Of a DNA stretch of 64,000 nucleotides, positions 23,501 through 35,930 are shown piece by piece. Both the position numbers and the translations under genes were made by a program. This stretch comes from Rhabdornis inornatus (Eukaryota; Chordata; Aves; Passeriformes; Rhabdornithidae): the NCBI GenBank assembly GCA_013397075.1, contig VWZS01002669.1, positions 1,522,217-1,586,216 of the forward strand. The letters are read 5' to 3'. The notes under the pieces were generated by a model. That model searched no databases. It saw nothing but the letters and a program-made list of their open reading frames with translations, and had not been told where the DNA came from. Within the stretch, counting starts at the first letter, position 1. Every line of letters starts with the position of its first letter.

Positions 23501-23687
23501 AGCGGTAGCTGTGGTGTCTGTATTTCCATTTCGGTCCCTGGCATCTGCGGGCGCTGGCACTGAAGCAGAGCCCAGTGGGATGCCTGGAAGGCATTGCTGT
23601 GCCAGGGTAGTGATGGGCTACATCACTTTAGACAAAATGATGCTTCCTGACACCCTCCCTGCGAGAGGCACCCTGCAGGAACAGACT

Positions 23688-23691
<4 letters not shown>

Positions 23692-23735
<44 letters not shown>
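23692..23735 (+). repeat. (CA)n microsatellite
   Basis: About 22 uninterrupted CA dinucleotides directly downstream of the orphan CpG island. Likely length-polymorphic. Confidence 0.97.
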
Positions 23736-23736
<1 letters not shown>

Positions 23737-26700
23737 ACGAAGTCCCTTTCCGTCTCCTTCCTTTGTCTTACCTCCTACACCAACAACCAAGCAATTAAGA
23801 ACATGTACTAATATACTGTATCAGTTTAAAAATTACACTTCCCACCTGATGTGTGCCATTACATTATTTTTCCATAAAGAATTTAACCCAAAGCGGCACA
23901 TATCTCGCATGAGTCTCAGTTGTTCTCAGAGAGGAACCCCAGTAGTATAGTGAGATGTTTTGGGGGTAGGGATCTGCAAACCCCTTCCCCAGGCAGCCTG
24001 TTCTCCAGCTTGCATTAGCATTAATGAAAGGCAGAGGGGATTAAAAGTTTTGCTTCTTTTGCCATGTCAGTATTTTCCCATATAGTGACTAGAGATCTAT
24101 ATAAGAAAAAAATAACACTGCAACAGACTTTTTTAATCCTGTGCCATATTTACCCACTAGTGATTTTTTTCCCCCTCTGGCAGCACATGTAAATAAATGT
24201 GAAGAAAATAAATACTGAATAGGCAGCTAATTCTGGAAGCAAAGGATGATGTCAAATTTAACAAGGACATTAATTCTCCATTTCTTTTTGTTCAGGTTTT
24301 ATTATAATTATTTAGTGCTGTTTACCTTTATCCATTTGTTGTGCTCAAATTGACAAGTCTGGGGAAAATAGTAAATAAATACATAAAAACCTTGATAAAC
24401 CCTTTGATCTACGACAAGCAGAGAATAAAGCCTTATATGAAAGCGATAAATAGTAAGGAATTGCTTGATTTTTCTGAAGTTTGCTTTTTAAAAAATATTT
24501 AGGAATACAAAATATTAACTCAATTTTGCAGTAAGTTTGAACTAGCTGAGCTTAGTCTTTGAAAATGAGAGAATTCCATCATAGACAGCCGATTTTGTGC
24601 TTTATTTTGTAAGATAGCTCTAAAAGGGAAACTCTCTTGCTCCCTACTGCAAAGTCCATAAGACTTTACAAATTCTTGTCATACCTGCATATAAATACTC
24701 TGCTACTACACCTGAGGGTGGTCATTTTAGCACTTTTAGACAACCTGGAACATGTACCTCTGCTTTGAGCACTAGCCCTACAAAAACATCCATTGTAAAT
24801 GTAAAAGACAAAGCTTCCATTAATTCTTCATTAAGATGTCATGGGAAAAATATTTAATATGGAAAAAAGGATACTAAATAAAGCCAGCGTTTCAGGCAAA
24901 TCCTATTGTGATGAGAGTTATGTATCTTTACTGAACACCTCAGACCTCAGAGCTGACAAGAATCAGGATACTAATGATTGCCTCTGATCCATCCCAATGT
25001 CTATGAAACATCCAGAGGGGTCCCTGAGCAAAGGCTGAGGAGGGCAGGGATTTCCCACTCTCCTTGGCTAAAGCCCTAGACATAAGATGATGTAAGAGGC
25101 TCTCGGAGCTGAAAGGTGACTGAGACTTACAGGTCAAAACAAAGGAATCTTCTTCACATCAGTATTACAGAAGGAAATTACACGAATTAGTTAAAAAAGC
25201 ATTCAGAGGGCACTGAAGAGAGATAGAAAGTGTAATATTTCTAGTTACAGGGTGCACATGGCTGGGTCATGGCCATGCCTGCAGTAGATGTTTTCATGCT
25301 GGGGGCATATGCTTTTAAGTTTCTCAGGAATTAATAAAGTCATGACTCTGCCTCCCCCACATGTCAGCCAAATTATGGGGTGTGCTGCTCTGGTGTGCTC
25401 TCCCAGGCGATACTTTGAAAATCTAAATTCATCTCCTTCATAAAGGGAACACATAATAATTCTCCTGACAAGTATCAAGGCAGACTCTGCACAGCAGCTT
25501 TGACATGCAAGTATCCTGGCTGAGCCTGGTGAGCTGGCAGGCCTGTGTAGGAGGCAGACAAATGGTTTTATATATGGGCACACACGAAGGAGTTTTCAGG
25601 TATTGTGTTCTAGCTAACTCCTGTCTGCAGAGCTTTAATCCATCAATCAGTTTCCAGATCTATAGTATTTTCTTTTGCTAGCCACAAATCTGAGATGGCC
25701 CTGATACATATCAGCCAGAACAATAATTCCATTTATCGATATCATTCAATACACTGAGTGCATTGACCATAGACAGAATTAAGTGATAGGCTGATTTTTA
25801 TTTATCTGAAGGGGATTGTAGTGCTCAGAAGTAAGGACAGAATTTTGGACCTTAGCCCTCCTGGGCTGCTGAGTCTCCTCAGTTTCTGTAGACTTCAGTG
25901 AGGAACAGGAGAAAAAGCTCCTTATGGAATGGTGTCTTTGAGAACTGTTGACTTGTGACTTAGCCAGTAAAGCTAAGCTGACAGTGGGAACAGCTTCTGT
26001 GCTCACTGTGCGTCTGATATTACTGAAATTACTTTACTCAGAATATTACACAGTGCTGGTATGTTGCAATAGAAGGTGATTGCTGTCAAATTCCATACCT
26101 CTGCTTACTGAAATAAAACCCATAATAGAATATATATGTAAAAATTCCTTTCCTGTTACCATGGTGATTTTTCTTAAAAGATACTGTAATAATTACTTCA
26201 TGAATAAACAAACAAACCCCATGACGTGGTTCTCTTGAAATGTTAGGCAATTCTGACTAGAACAGAAGCTATCTGTTAAGAACAGTGGATTGTTATGGTG
26301 AAGCCGGAGGATGTCTGTTTTATAGAAATGAAATTAATGAATTAAGAAAAACCCAACACTGATAAGTTTGCACTACTTAAATTAATTTCCACAAGAAATC
26401 ACTGAAAAAGAGGCTTTTATATATATACTTTTTAATTAGACTATTCTCACAGTGTTAAAAGTGTGCATGTATGAAAGAACTGAATTGTAGTCTTTAATCT
26501 TGACCTTCTTTTGATAACATAGCTTTGGCATAGCCTCTGCTTTTAAATGAGAGCTCTCAGTTTGTAGTGCTGGCTTAAACTTGCTGTATGGCTACTGAGC
26601 TTCAGCAGGTTTAGCACTTCTCTATTCTAGACACAGCATCTGTATGTTTTTTTCCTCCCCAGAGAAGTAAATTATTTATACAGCATCAACCTTTTTTTAA

Positions 26701-27170
26701 CCTAGCTTCTGACAGGCTGGGATTTTTCCAATCTCCGTTGAAACTGTCTAAATAATTTATCAAGTATTCTTTCAGCGGACAATGAATTCTGAAACCTAAG
26801 AAATGTTAAATGAGATTCTCTACCCTTACAGTATGAGTGGGTTACTGAGGTTAAGCTAGTATTTTATTTGAACTTTTCTAAGTCCCTGTTTTCTCCCATT
26901 GTACAGTCTCCTTTTTCTCTCCTACTGTCTATTAATTTTCATGACATTTTCTATTTATCAGGCTTTTCCTTTGTGTTTCTGTTTCTCTTCCTGATGTTTT
27001 TCTATACCTCTTCTTCTTCATTACAGTAAGACAACTTTCCTTTAAGATGGTCCTCCAGAGAGAGGAACCATTGATTTGTAGTCCCAAGCTGTACAGGCAG
27101 CCCTGGATCTTTCAGTCCAGCTTCAAATTCAACTGAACCTTCTCCCATTCCCATTGAGAACATGTGACAA
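23736..27170. other. Intergenic AT-rich sequence
   Basis: No gene, RNA gene or repeat recognised. Confidence 0.5.
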
Positions 27171-27480
27171 ATCACAGAATCACAGTCACAGAACGGTTTG
27201 GTTTGGAAGGGACCTTTACAGGTCCTGTAGTCCAACTTCTGTGAGCAAGGACATCTTCAAGTAGATCAGGCTGCTTAGAGCCCCGTTCAGCCTGGCCTTG
27301 AATGTTTCCAGGGATGGGGTATCTGCCACCTCCCTGGACAGCCTGTTCCAGTGTACCGTAATAATAAAAAATTTCTTCCTTATGTCCAGTCTAAATCTAA
27401 CTTCTTCTAGTCTAAAATCATTACCCCTTGTCTATTGCTAAAGACCCTGCTACTAAAAAGTCCATCCCCAGTCTTAAAAA
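27171..27480 (-). mobile_element. CR1 LINE 3' end (5'-truncated)
   Basis: Begins with ATCACAGAATCACAGTCACA, the complement of the CR1 terminal octamer repeat, followed by GGTTTGGAAGGGACC, GGGATGGGGTATCTGCCACC, TTTCTTCCTTATGTC and CATTACCCCTTGTC in the order of the avian CR1 3' UTR complement. The element is therefore on the minus strand with an intact 3' end and is truncated at its 5' side. Divergence is moderate. Confidence 0.93.
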
Positions 27481-30069
27481 GTCTTGAGGTCTTTTTAAAG
27501 AAGAAAGATGTTCGCACAGAACTTGGATCTGCAAGCAACATGTGAACTTGAAAAAAACATGTTTTCAAGTCAGATATCTCACACACACAAACTCCAGCCC
27601 ATTTCTATCCAGTCAAAACTTCCTCTAAGATTGCCTTTTTTATAGCACTTCAATAATTATCTCTCAAAGAACCAGTTAAGAAGTTAGTAAAAACACAAAA
27701 AACCCGCTCCACCAAGACCTTTGGATCCATTCCAAATTTTCCAGCAGGTGTTTTAATCCCTTTAAAGTTTAGTCAGAGGTCCAGGTGGCTTCAAATTTTC
27801 TTTTCAGCATGAAAAAAATAACAAAGTAGCACCCCATAGAGATTTTTATTTAGACTCAGCAATTCAGTATTGCACCCCTTATAAATTAATGATATCATGA
27901 ACTATGCTTCAAGACATCTGAAGTAGCATCACATCTGAAAACAGCAGAAATCGGGACTGGCTGCCGAATTTCTGTAGTTCTGCTATATTGTAACTGTTTG
28001 AACTGAATGTTATTCCTTTAAGGAAGTTATTTATTTTAAGTTTTAAAGCAAAGCTGACTTTGGAGAAGCTGACTGCCTGAGTCCCTGTGCCAGAGAAGAG
28101 ATAGTGTCCAGGCATGATTTTGTAGGAAATGCTCACCAAATTATTTTTCTGAAGGTTTTTTCATGCAAAACTATGTTCTAGCTGTAAATATTAGATTTGT
28201 TACATCCTAACTTTTGAGTTATTATTTCAAGAATAAAGCTTTGATTTTAATTTGAGGAGCAACCGTTCTTCCACTTTATGGCTATTACAATATTAATAAA
28301 ATACTCTAAAACTGTATGTGTAAAGATTTGTCATGACATATGCAAGTTTACCTGCATCTGATATATTGATATCTGATAATAATTTTTCAGAAGTTTACAA
28401 GAATTTAATTTTACTCCAATACTCTAGTTTGACTTTTATTTTTTGCAACAATGTACATTTTAATTATGAAGAAAGCTTTGCCACTTCACAGCTATCTCTG
28501 CTGTATTATTTTCCTTTTTATAAGCCAGTCTACTTGGAGCCGAAGAAACAGGGAAGGGATGTTCCATAATCACAACTTCCCACTAGATGACGCTCTAAGT
28601 ACAAAAACACAAACTTCAGCATGTTCATAAATTTATGTGTGAATTGCTTAAACACATTACATGTTCATTAATTTACTGCTCTTATGTGCTTATAAAGATT
28701 GATGATATGGAGGCACAGTGGCCTGTGAAAAATTGGGAAAATAGTGGTTCTTCTGTCCAAAAGTCTGGCTATAGATATTTCCCCTGCTATGTCTATGGCC
28801 CTAGCACATCATTTAACTTCAGTGCTAATTGGTTTGGTCACTTGTGCTACAACACACTTGTTAACAGCATTTTTTCTTATTTGCTTGAAGCTTAACCTAA
28901 TGTGGTTAAATGCCAAAACTTACTATACTCCACTCCCCTAAAGTGTAGTAATTTGGAGAGATACTTAGGTATTAAAATTCACCATGTGTTACATAGGTAC
29001 ATTATGTAGAATCATGCACACTCACACATATTTACCAACTAGAATAAACAGATAAAAGCTATTAAATAACTCTGTGTCCACCTGACACCTCCCTTACAGA
29101 CATCTTTACATAAAATAAAGTACCATAAAGGAATCACTGTCATGTCAATGCCTTCCTGTAAAGTGTCTTCCACCTGCACAGTTCCTTTACAAAAAATGTA
29201 AGATGAAGTTATAAAACTATATTGGAGACCTTGAGATGCTGCAGTGCCAGTTATGTACAATTACACTTCAATGCTGTAATCGTTTATGTTTTGTATCATC
29301 TATTCTAAAAAAAAAGACATTTCAATCTTTCTGATGTAAAATGATTGAAATGCTTATCGTCAAAACACAATATGCAAAAGAAGAAAAGAAAATCAACCTA
29401 ACAAATTTCAACCAGAAAGGCTGCTATTCTAAGAAAACAATGCTGGCATTTAAAAAGTTTCACATATTCTAACCTATATAGTCGCCTTGAGTGCCTTATC
29501 AGCAACAGAGTGTGTTGTTCAAACTGTGTGGGAAAACTTTGGGATTCGAGAGAAGTGGGCACACAACACAATTACAGTGACAATTTGTTTAAAGGTGCCT
29601 TGTATTTGCATCGGTGGCAAGCATGACATAAAAATTCCTCCAAGTCCTAGAATAGTAAGTTTGAAATGTGCACAAAATTAGAAGATGGGCGTTTGCAGCA
29701 GAACATTGATGTGCGAGATTATTAATTGCTACTTTTATATTCATTGGTTGATAATGTTAAAAACCTTCATGTGCACATTTCACTCAGTCTGTGAATGTTG
29801 GTATTTTAGGTACCATGGCAATGACAGCTTTAATGGGAGCAGACTTGGCCACCCTGCTGTGAGAGACTAGCGAATCACACAATTTTAATCCTTCACGTAT
29901 TGACTTTCTAACTCTTTAAAATACATTCAGCTACAGGCATAAAAGATACTGAAGCTCTTTTTAATAAACAATTTAACAAGATTCTGAACTTCATTAATAA
30001 ATTAAAGAATATATTTATTCATATGGAAGCCTGACCTGAATGTCTAGATTTCTTCTTTGTATTTACATC
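27481..30069. other. Intergenic AT-rich sequence
   Basis: No gene or recognised repeat. Confidence 0.5.
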
Positions 30070-31190
30070 TTAAAAATCCAGTAAGACTGGTTCCATGTTA
30101 AAAGGTGTGAAATGTGCCATGTTGTGGCAGTCTCATGTTTCCCCTGGCATGACTTGTGTAGCTGCAGTGTGCCTGGAGCTTTGGGCTTTGTAGTTTTCTG
30201 ACCCCTAACCCTAGGCGTTATCCTAACCCTAGGCACAGGAGAAAAAGCAGCCATGGGCTGGGGCTGGTCTCAAGAAGAAAGGTGTGGTGGGAGCCATGTT
30301 GTGGCAGTCCAGTGTTCTTCGTGGCATGGCTTTTGCAGCTACAGTGTGTGTGGGCTTTGTGGTTTTCTGAACCCTAACCTTAGGCGTAACCCTAACCCTT
30401 GGCTAAGCTTTAGAATCCGCATGGGAGTGAGACTGGTTCCAAGCTAAAAGGTGTGAAATGAACCAAGTTGTAGCAGTCTTGTTTTCTCCCCTTGGCATGA
30501 CTTTGTAGCTGTGGTATGCCTGGATCTGAGGGCTTTGTAGTTTTCTGAACCCTAACCCTAGGGGTAAACCTAACCCTAGACATAAACCCTAGGTGGACGG
30601 ATAAAATCAGGCATGAGCTGTGGCTCATGAAGAAAGGTGTGATGGGAGCCATGTTTTGGCAGCCTTGTGCTCCCCTTGGCATGCATTTTGCTGCTGCAGT
30701 GTGCCTGGAGCTGTGGGCTTTGTGGTTCTCTGAACCCTGACCACAGGCATAACCCTAATCCTAGGCATTACCCTAAACCTAAGCACAGGAGTAAAAGAAG
30801 CCCTGGACTGTGTTTGGTCACAAGTAGAAAGGTGTGGAGGGAGCCGTATTGTGGGAGTGTTGTGTTCCCCATGGCATGACATTTGCAGCTGCAGTGTGCC
30901 TGGAGCCTTTGGCTTGGTGGTTTTCTGAACCCTAAGCCAAGGCAGAAACCTAACCCTAGGCATAAGCCTAATCCTAGGTGAACAGGTAAAATCAGGCATG
31001 GGCTGTGACTGGCCTCAAGTAGAAACCTGTGGAGGGGGCCATGTTTTGGCAGCCTTGTGTTTCCCTTGGCATGGCTTTTGCATCCACCGTGTGCCTGGAG
31101 CTGTTGGCCTTGTGTATTTCTGACTAAGCCTAGGCATTAACCTAACCCTAGGAAAAGCAATAGCAGCTGCATGGGAGTAAGACTTGAGAT
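30070..31190. repeat. Telomere-like minisatellite, about 6 units of 169-195 bp
   Basis: Each unit contains TTTCTGAACCCTAACCCTAG-like sequence; the shared TTTTCTGA-type anchor begins near 30194, 30363, 30541, 30726, 30921 and 31116 (spacing 169, 178, 185, 195, 195). It is followed by two to four degenerate CCCTAA/CCCTAGGCATAA repeats, then a spacer with GCATGGGCTG, AGAAAGGTGTG, GCCATGTTGTGGCAG, CTTGGCATG, GCAGTGTGCCTGGAGC and GGGCTTTGTGG. Three spacer subtypes alternate: GCACAGGAG-AAAAGCAGCC, GCATGGGAGT-AGACTGGTTCC and GGATAAAATCAGGCATG. The array is degenerate, so old, and far from a chromosome end as judged by the flanking gene. Confidence 0.9.
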
Positions 31191-33839
31191 AAGAGATAAC
31201 TTCTATTAGGGTTGTTGTTAATGATATGTTATGAGGATTTATATGGAGAGGTTTTTTCTGTGTTTTCCAACCAGTGATATGCTAACTATTTTCTATATCA
31301 ATTTTTATGAAAATTCAAGTTAAAAATTAAAACAAATCTTTGTTGCTTGATGAATCTTGGGCTACTTTAGAAACGAGGTACTAATACTTGCTTATTTCCT
31401 GAAAAGTATCAGGAAGATTAAAAAATAAGAAGTTTGAACCCTTAAGCAAATGTAATGTGCTGTTTACACCTTAACTCTGCCCAAGTAATGGAGACTTGTG
31501 TCAACATATGACTCCACTGGCTGAAATGGTTTCAGGGCACAAGGGAAGGGAAGGGCCCTCGTGAATCAATGAGCAATGTTTCTTGTTGCAAGAAAAAAAT
31601 AAAATAAATCATGACCTGTGCTTCCCCATTACTGCAAATGATGAGACTTTTAAATTATAATACTTGATTTTATTTTTTTTTATAATTATAGGGCCTTTTG
31701 GTCTCATATTTTCAAGATTTTTGGAACAATCATGATATATAATTATTTTTTTAATTAAGAAATTAGTCCACAACTCTAGTTCTCTCAGCTACACTGGCAG
31801 ACCTCTTCTGTGTGCTCAGCAGAAAAAAGCTGTCTTCACTTCTGTCAGTCAGGAATGTGGTGCAGCTCCACCAGCCAAAAATTTCCCTCTGCCAGCATGT
31901 CATGAGCGTGTTCTGGGGCCTCTGGCAGCCAGGCTGCCCTGGCAGAGCTGCAGAGGCACTAAAGGCCAGCCCCGAGAGCCACATGCACGTGGGGACCTGC
32001 ACTGCCAGAGCCCCAGGTACCCTTTGAACCCTGGGGTGGTAAACAATGATCAGCAGCTCTGTGTATGGTTAAACCTGGACTCCTACCCCAAGGATAAAAT
32101 CTGCATTTTGTCCTGAGGTTTGTTACAGCTTCCTGCAATGCCAGCTATACCCAAGGGACACTCTGGCACTGCAGAGCCTGCCTGACGCCACCCATGCCAA
32201 AGTCCAGCCATTTTCACAGTGTGAATGCCTGGATTTACACCTGAATGTCTTACAGCTTTCAGTGGTTCTCATACTTCCCAGCCCCAGCAAAAGCTTTATC
32301 TCTTAACTTCTATTTCTGTCTTGCCCAGCATGGGAACAATATCTTTTGTTTCCAACCTGTAGCTATCAGGTACCGTGTGTAGGTCTCAGAGGCTGTCTCT
32401 GCTTGAGTGATGAGAAAGTGCAGCCAAATTACAGCAAAAAGGATGAAAATTAGAGCAAAAGAGAGAAATTAGGAGGAGTATGGCTCAGGGAATGCCAAAA
32501 TAAACATCTGTACTCTTTTAGAATATATTGTGAGAATTTTGAGAAAAGTCCATTTCAAACTCTGTTTGAGGCAAAAAGCTGAGATGAAGCCTATTCCTTA
32601 TTGTGTCTCACTTGTTTAAATGTACAGCATTCTCAGACTGATGGAGGATTGTTTTCCCCCATGGACCAAAAAAAGGACAGTGACAAGTGTTACCTGTGAC
32701 ACTGAGTGAAGTCCACACAGAGCAGGCTCCCAGGCTCTCTGGGTGGGAGAAAGGGCAAGAAGGTTCAGCAAAGAGTGCAATGTCATTTGGTTTGTCAGTA
32801 GCTCTAGGATCTGAGCTCTGCAGAGAACAGGGAGGAGAGAAAGGAGAACAAATAGGGCATTATCCCAGCTGTAAAAAGATTTAATGAGAGCACCTTCTGA
32901 ACTAAGGTGAGTAATAATTTCCTACATGTCTGCATAGCTCTTACTCACTCTGCTCATAGGGTATCTTTAATGATCAAAATAAAATATTTGAAGTTTAACT
33001 GAGCAGACAGACATTGTTTTAAACTGACATACAACTAGTATAAAGAATATATTCTTTGCAAAAAAAGGAATGAAAATATGCAAAACTGAGATTCTAACTA
33101 ATTTTTTAGTCCATTTGAATGAGTCCCCCATCCTTCTGTAGAAGGCAGAGAAAGGGAGAAGTGTTTGAAAGTTAAAATACTACTTTGCACATCTCTAATG
33201 TTTTCCATTCCAGGATCTCTAGTGCTTTACAAGCTTAATGTGATTAACTTTATGCTCAGTAAGCAGTTCTGCCCATAAAAATAGGTAGGTCTTTACAGGA
33301 TTAGGGCCTCAATTTGTCCTTAAAGTGGTGAGCAGTGCATATCACTGCTTTAACAGACAGAGCTGTATAAATAACAGATACTGTGATTTGACTAAAGATC
33401 TGTCAAAATGAAGATTGTATGGGATTAACCTGAAACAAAACTAAAGAGAGCTCAAATTTGCAGCAAGCTGCAAGGAAAAGGAAAGCAGGAAAAAATAAAA
33501 AAACCCCAAACAAACCATAATGAAACGTTTCCTTTGATTAAAATTTGAAACATTTCTTTCTTAAGGCTCTTAAAATGTCATTCTTTAGAATAAAACGAAA
33601 ATTACTTAAAATCACCAGTTAGAAATGAAATAGTAATTCTCAGGATGTCAAACTGAAGTGCATTTTTCCTCGTACACAGCATTGACAAGTGTCACATTGT
33701 AAAAAATGTCCTTTGGCAGGGAATGTTTTGTGGTGTCTGCTCTAGGGCGGGTCAAGGTGGAGTTCCTGGCACACAGCTGTTGGGGAGAGCGTTTCTTGTG
33801 TTTGGAGGGGTTTCAGGGGCAACTGCACCCGCTTTGCTG
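31191..33839. other. Intergenic sequence
   Basis: No gene or recognised repeat family. Slightly GC-richer around 31790-32030. Confidence 0.5.
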
Positions 33840-34074
33840 ATTGTCCCAGAGGTGTCCTGTCAGGGCACAGATTGTCCCAGGGATGGCTCCCATAGAGCAG
33901 AGCCTGTCCTAGGGATGGCTCCCTTAGGGCACAGCCTGCCCCAGGGATGGCTCTCTTAGGGCACAGCCTGTCCCAGGAACGGCTCCCTTAGGGCACACAT
34001 TGTCCCAGGAACGGCTCCCTTAAGGGCACACATTGTCCCAGGGATGCCCCACTCAGGGCACAGCCAGTCCAAGG
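33840..34074. repeat. 32-bp tandem repeat (VNTR), about 7 copies
   Basis: Units such as 33901-33932, 33933-33964, 33965-33996, 33997-34029 and 34030-34061 share CAGGGATGGCTCCCTTAGGG and a GCAC-AGCCTGTCC or ACATTGTCC junction. Copy length is 30-33 bp, with a partial eighth copy at 34062-34074. The central copies are most alike, as expected for a minisatellite evolving by unequal exchange. Confidence 0.92.
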
Positions 34075-35640
34075 TGCACACCAATTTTGCAGCAGAGCCC
34101 AGATGGGCAGCCACAGAGGCCTGGAGGGGTCTGATTCCCTAATGCCTCAGGCCCATCAGCCCCTTGTGCCCAGGCTGACCCATCCCATCTCCCTCAGGCA
34201 TCCCTTTGCCATCTCTGTCTCCTCTCACATCTCTCGGGACACGCTTTGTGCATGCAGATTGCACAGATTATTTATTTTTTCTGGTCGTTTCTTCTCCTTA
34301 ATTGGGGAAAGATTTAATACTCTGAAAAACTTGTTATTCATTTCCTTATAAAAGCCACTTTGAGGATAAGCAATAGCAGAACCCCCTGCACAGGAAGAGG
34401 GATGGGGAGTCACACAGCAAAGCTGCAGCTCTCAGGGACTTCAAGAGGGTTTTGATGACCATGAACTAAAACCAGGGTTTAGGGCTGAGAAAATGTGAAA
34501 AGTTTCCTGAAGCCCACTGCTAACTCAAGGGAAGAACAAAAGACAATAATATTTCTTCACTGAAGTCATGCTATATATATATAGCAAAATTATGTGTCCA
34601 CCAAGCAAGTGTTAAGACTTGGACCTCATATAATTTACTGCTAAACAAAATCCTGTTTAATTAATAACAGCTCAAAAATGAGTTGAAGAATGCTGCTTTT
34701 TAAATTATATGCAGTACCACCAAAACATGATTTTATATTTCCTTTATCTCAACCACTTTATTAGCAACACACATAACGTGCTACTAATATCTTCTATATT
34801 TATCTTTGTAACAGCACAGATGATAGGTTCTGTCTACTTTTGTAGGTGTAAGTATTTTCAGGACTGCAGAAAAGCTTTTGGCCAAATGACTTTGTGCTGC
34901 AGTTCTGCAGGAGCAGAGAGAACATGTGCTTCTTTTCCAAATAAATCACACACAGTAATGAGATCAATTTCGAGTCGAAAAGAATAGCCTATTTTGTTAT
35001 TTCAAAATCCATGAATAGACACAGCAAGTGAGGATGAACTCAACTAATTTCAGAAAACTGAAGGTCCCCAGCACAGATTTTTGAGAACATTTGCAAACAG
35101 ATGCCTCTGGGAATTTTCAAGACTACCTACAGGTCACCTTGTATCCATCGATTCCTTTGGAAGCAGGAACTTGATTGTCAGTGCAGTTTTGAAAATCTCA
35201 TTACACCTCTACTGCAGATTTGGAGTCCTAATACGTTGCTTAGAGTGACAAGAAACAAGCTTCCCATTCACTAAACGTAGTCAATACAAATGTAATGCTA
35301 ATATATATTTTAAAAAATGGTGCTATTGACACTTAAGGGAAAAAGGGGTTACTAACAGCATATTTTCCAAATCTCAGCTCGTACATTTTGTGTGCTGTAA
35401 TTGTACATTCAGCTTGACACAAATTAAAAAATAGCTTGTCTACTAAAATTGAAGACATAGTGAACTAATGTAATTTAAGGTTTCTACAAAATAATTTGGA
35501 TAAATTTATGCTAAAGTTTCTGCTTAAATAAACATGTATGAACAGTATGTAGTAAGAAATCTCCACCTGGAGTGAAGGCTATGTGCAGTTGCGATTTTGA
35601 ATGGTTATGCACTCCATTAAGGGCAAACATTTTTAGAATA
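34075..35640. other. Intergenic AT-rich sequence
   Basis: Contains an 18-bp perfect AT-rich palindrome, TGCTATATATATATAGCA, at 34569-34586. Otherwise nothing recognised. Confidence 0.5.
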
Positions 35641-35930
35641 ACAAGGGAAAGTGCAAATGCAAACCAAGATTAAAAGCAGTTATTCAAATCAAGATTCCAT
35701 GATTCAGATCTGTAATTTATATCACTTTGATTTACATGTCAATCCATTGTGCTTACAGTATTTTCCTCTAATGTAATTAAGCTCTCGAATTGGAGACCAT
35801 GTAGTTGTACTGAGCAGCAAAGACATCTTTCTAATCTCTCTGAGTCCATTTTACTCATCTGTTACGGGAGAATAAAAACTTTTGTCTTTTATGGGTGAAG
35901 GTACCATGCAAATGCAAATGATATTATACA
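35641..35930. promoter_or_regulatory. Candidate enhancer with POU octamer sites
   Basis: Two overlapping perfect octamers ATGCAAAT lie at 35906-35913 and 35912-35919, and a TGCAAATGCAAA pair at 35652-35663. Between them are a CAGATCTG E-box-like sequence, a TCACTTTGAT TCF/LEF-type sequence and a TAATTAAG homeodomain-type site. The density is notable for one 290-bp stretch, but function is inferred from motifs only. Confidence 0.35.

Noticed and set aside
23217..23594. 125-codon minus-strand frame through the orphan CpG island
   Set aside because: Composition-driven frame with no family resemblance; it ends before the nearby donor, so it does not fit a coding first exon.
34569..34586. 18-bp AT palindrome TGCTATATATATATAGCA
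   Set aside because: Mostly a TA dinucleotide run, which is self-complementary by nature.
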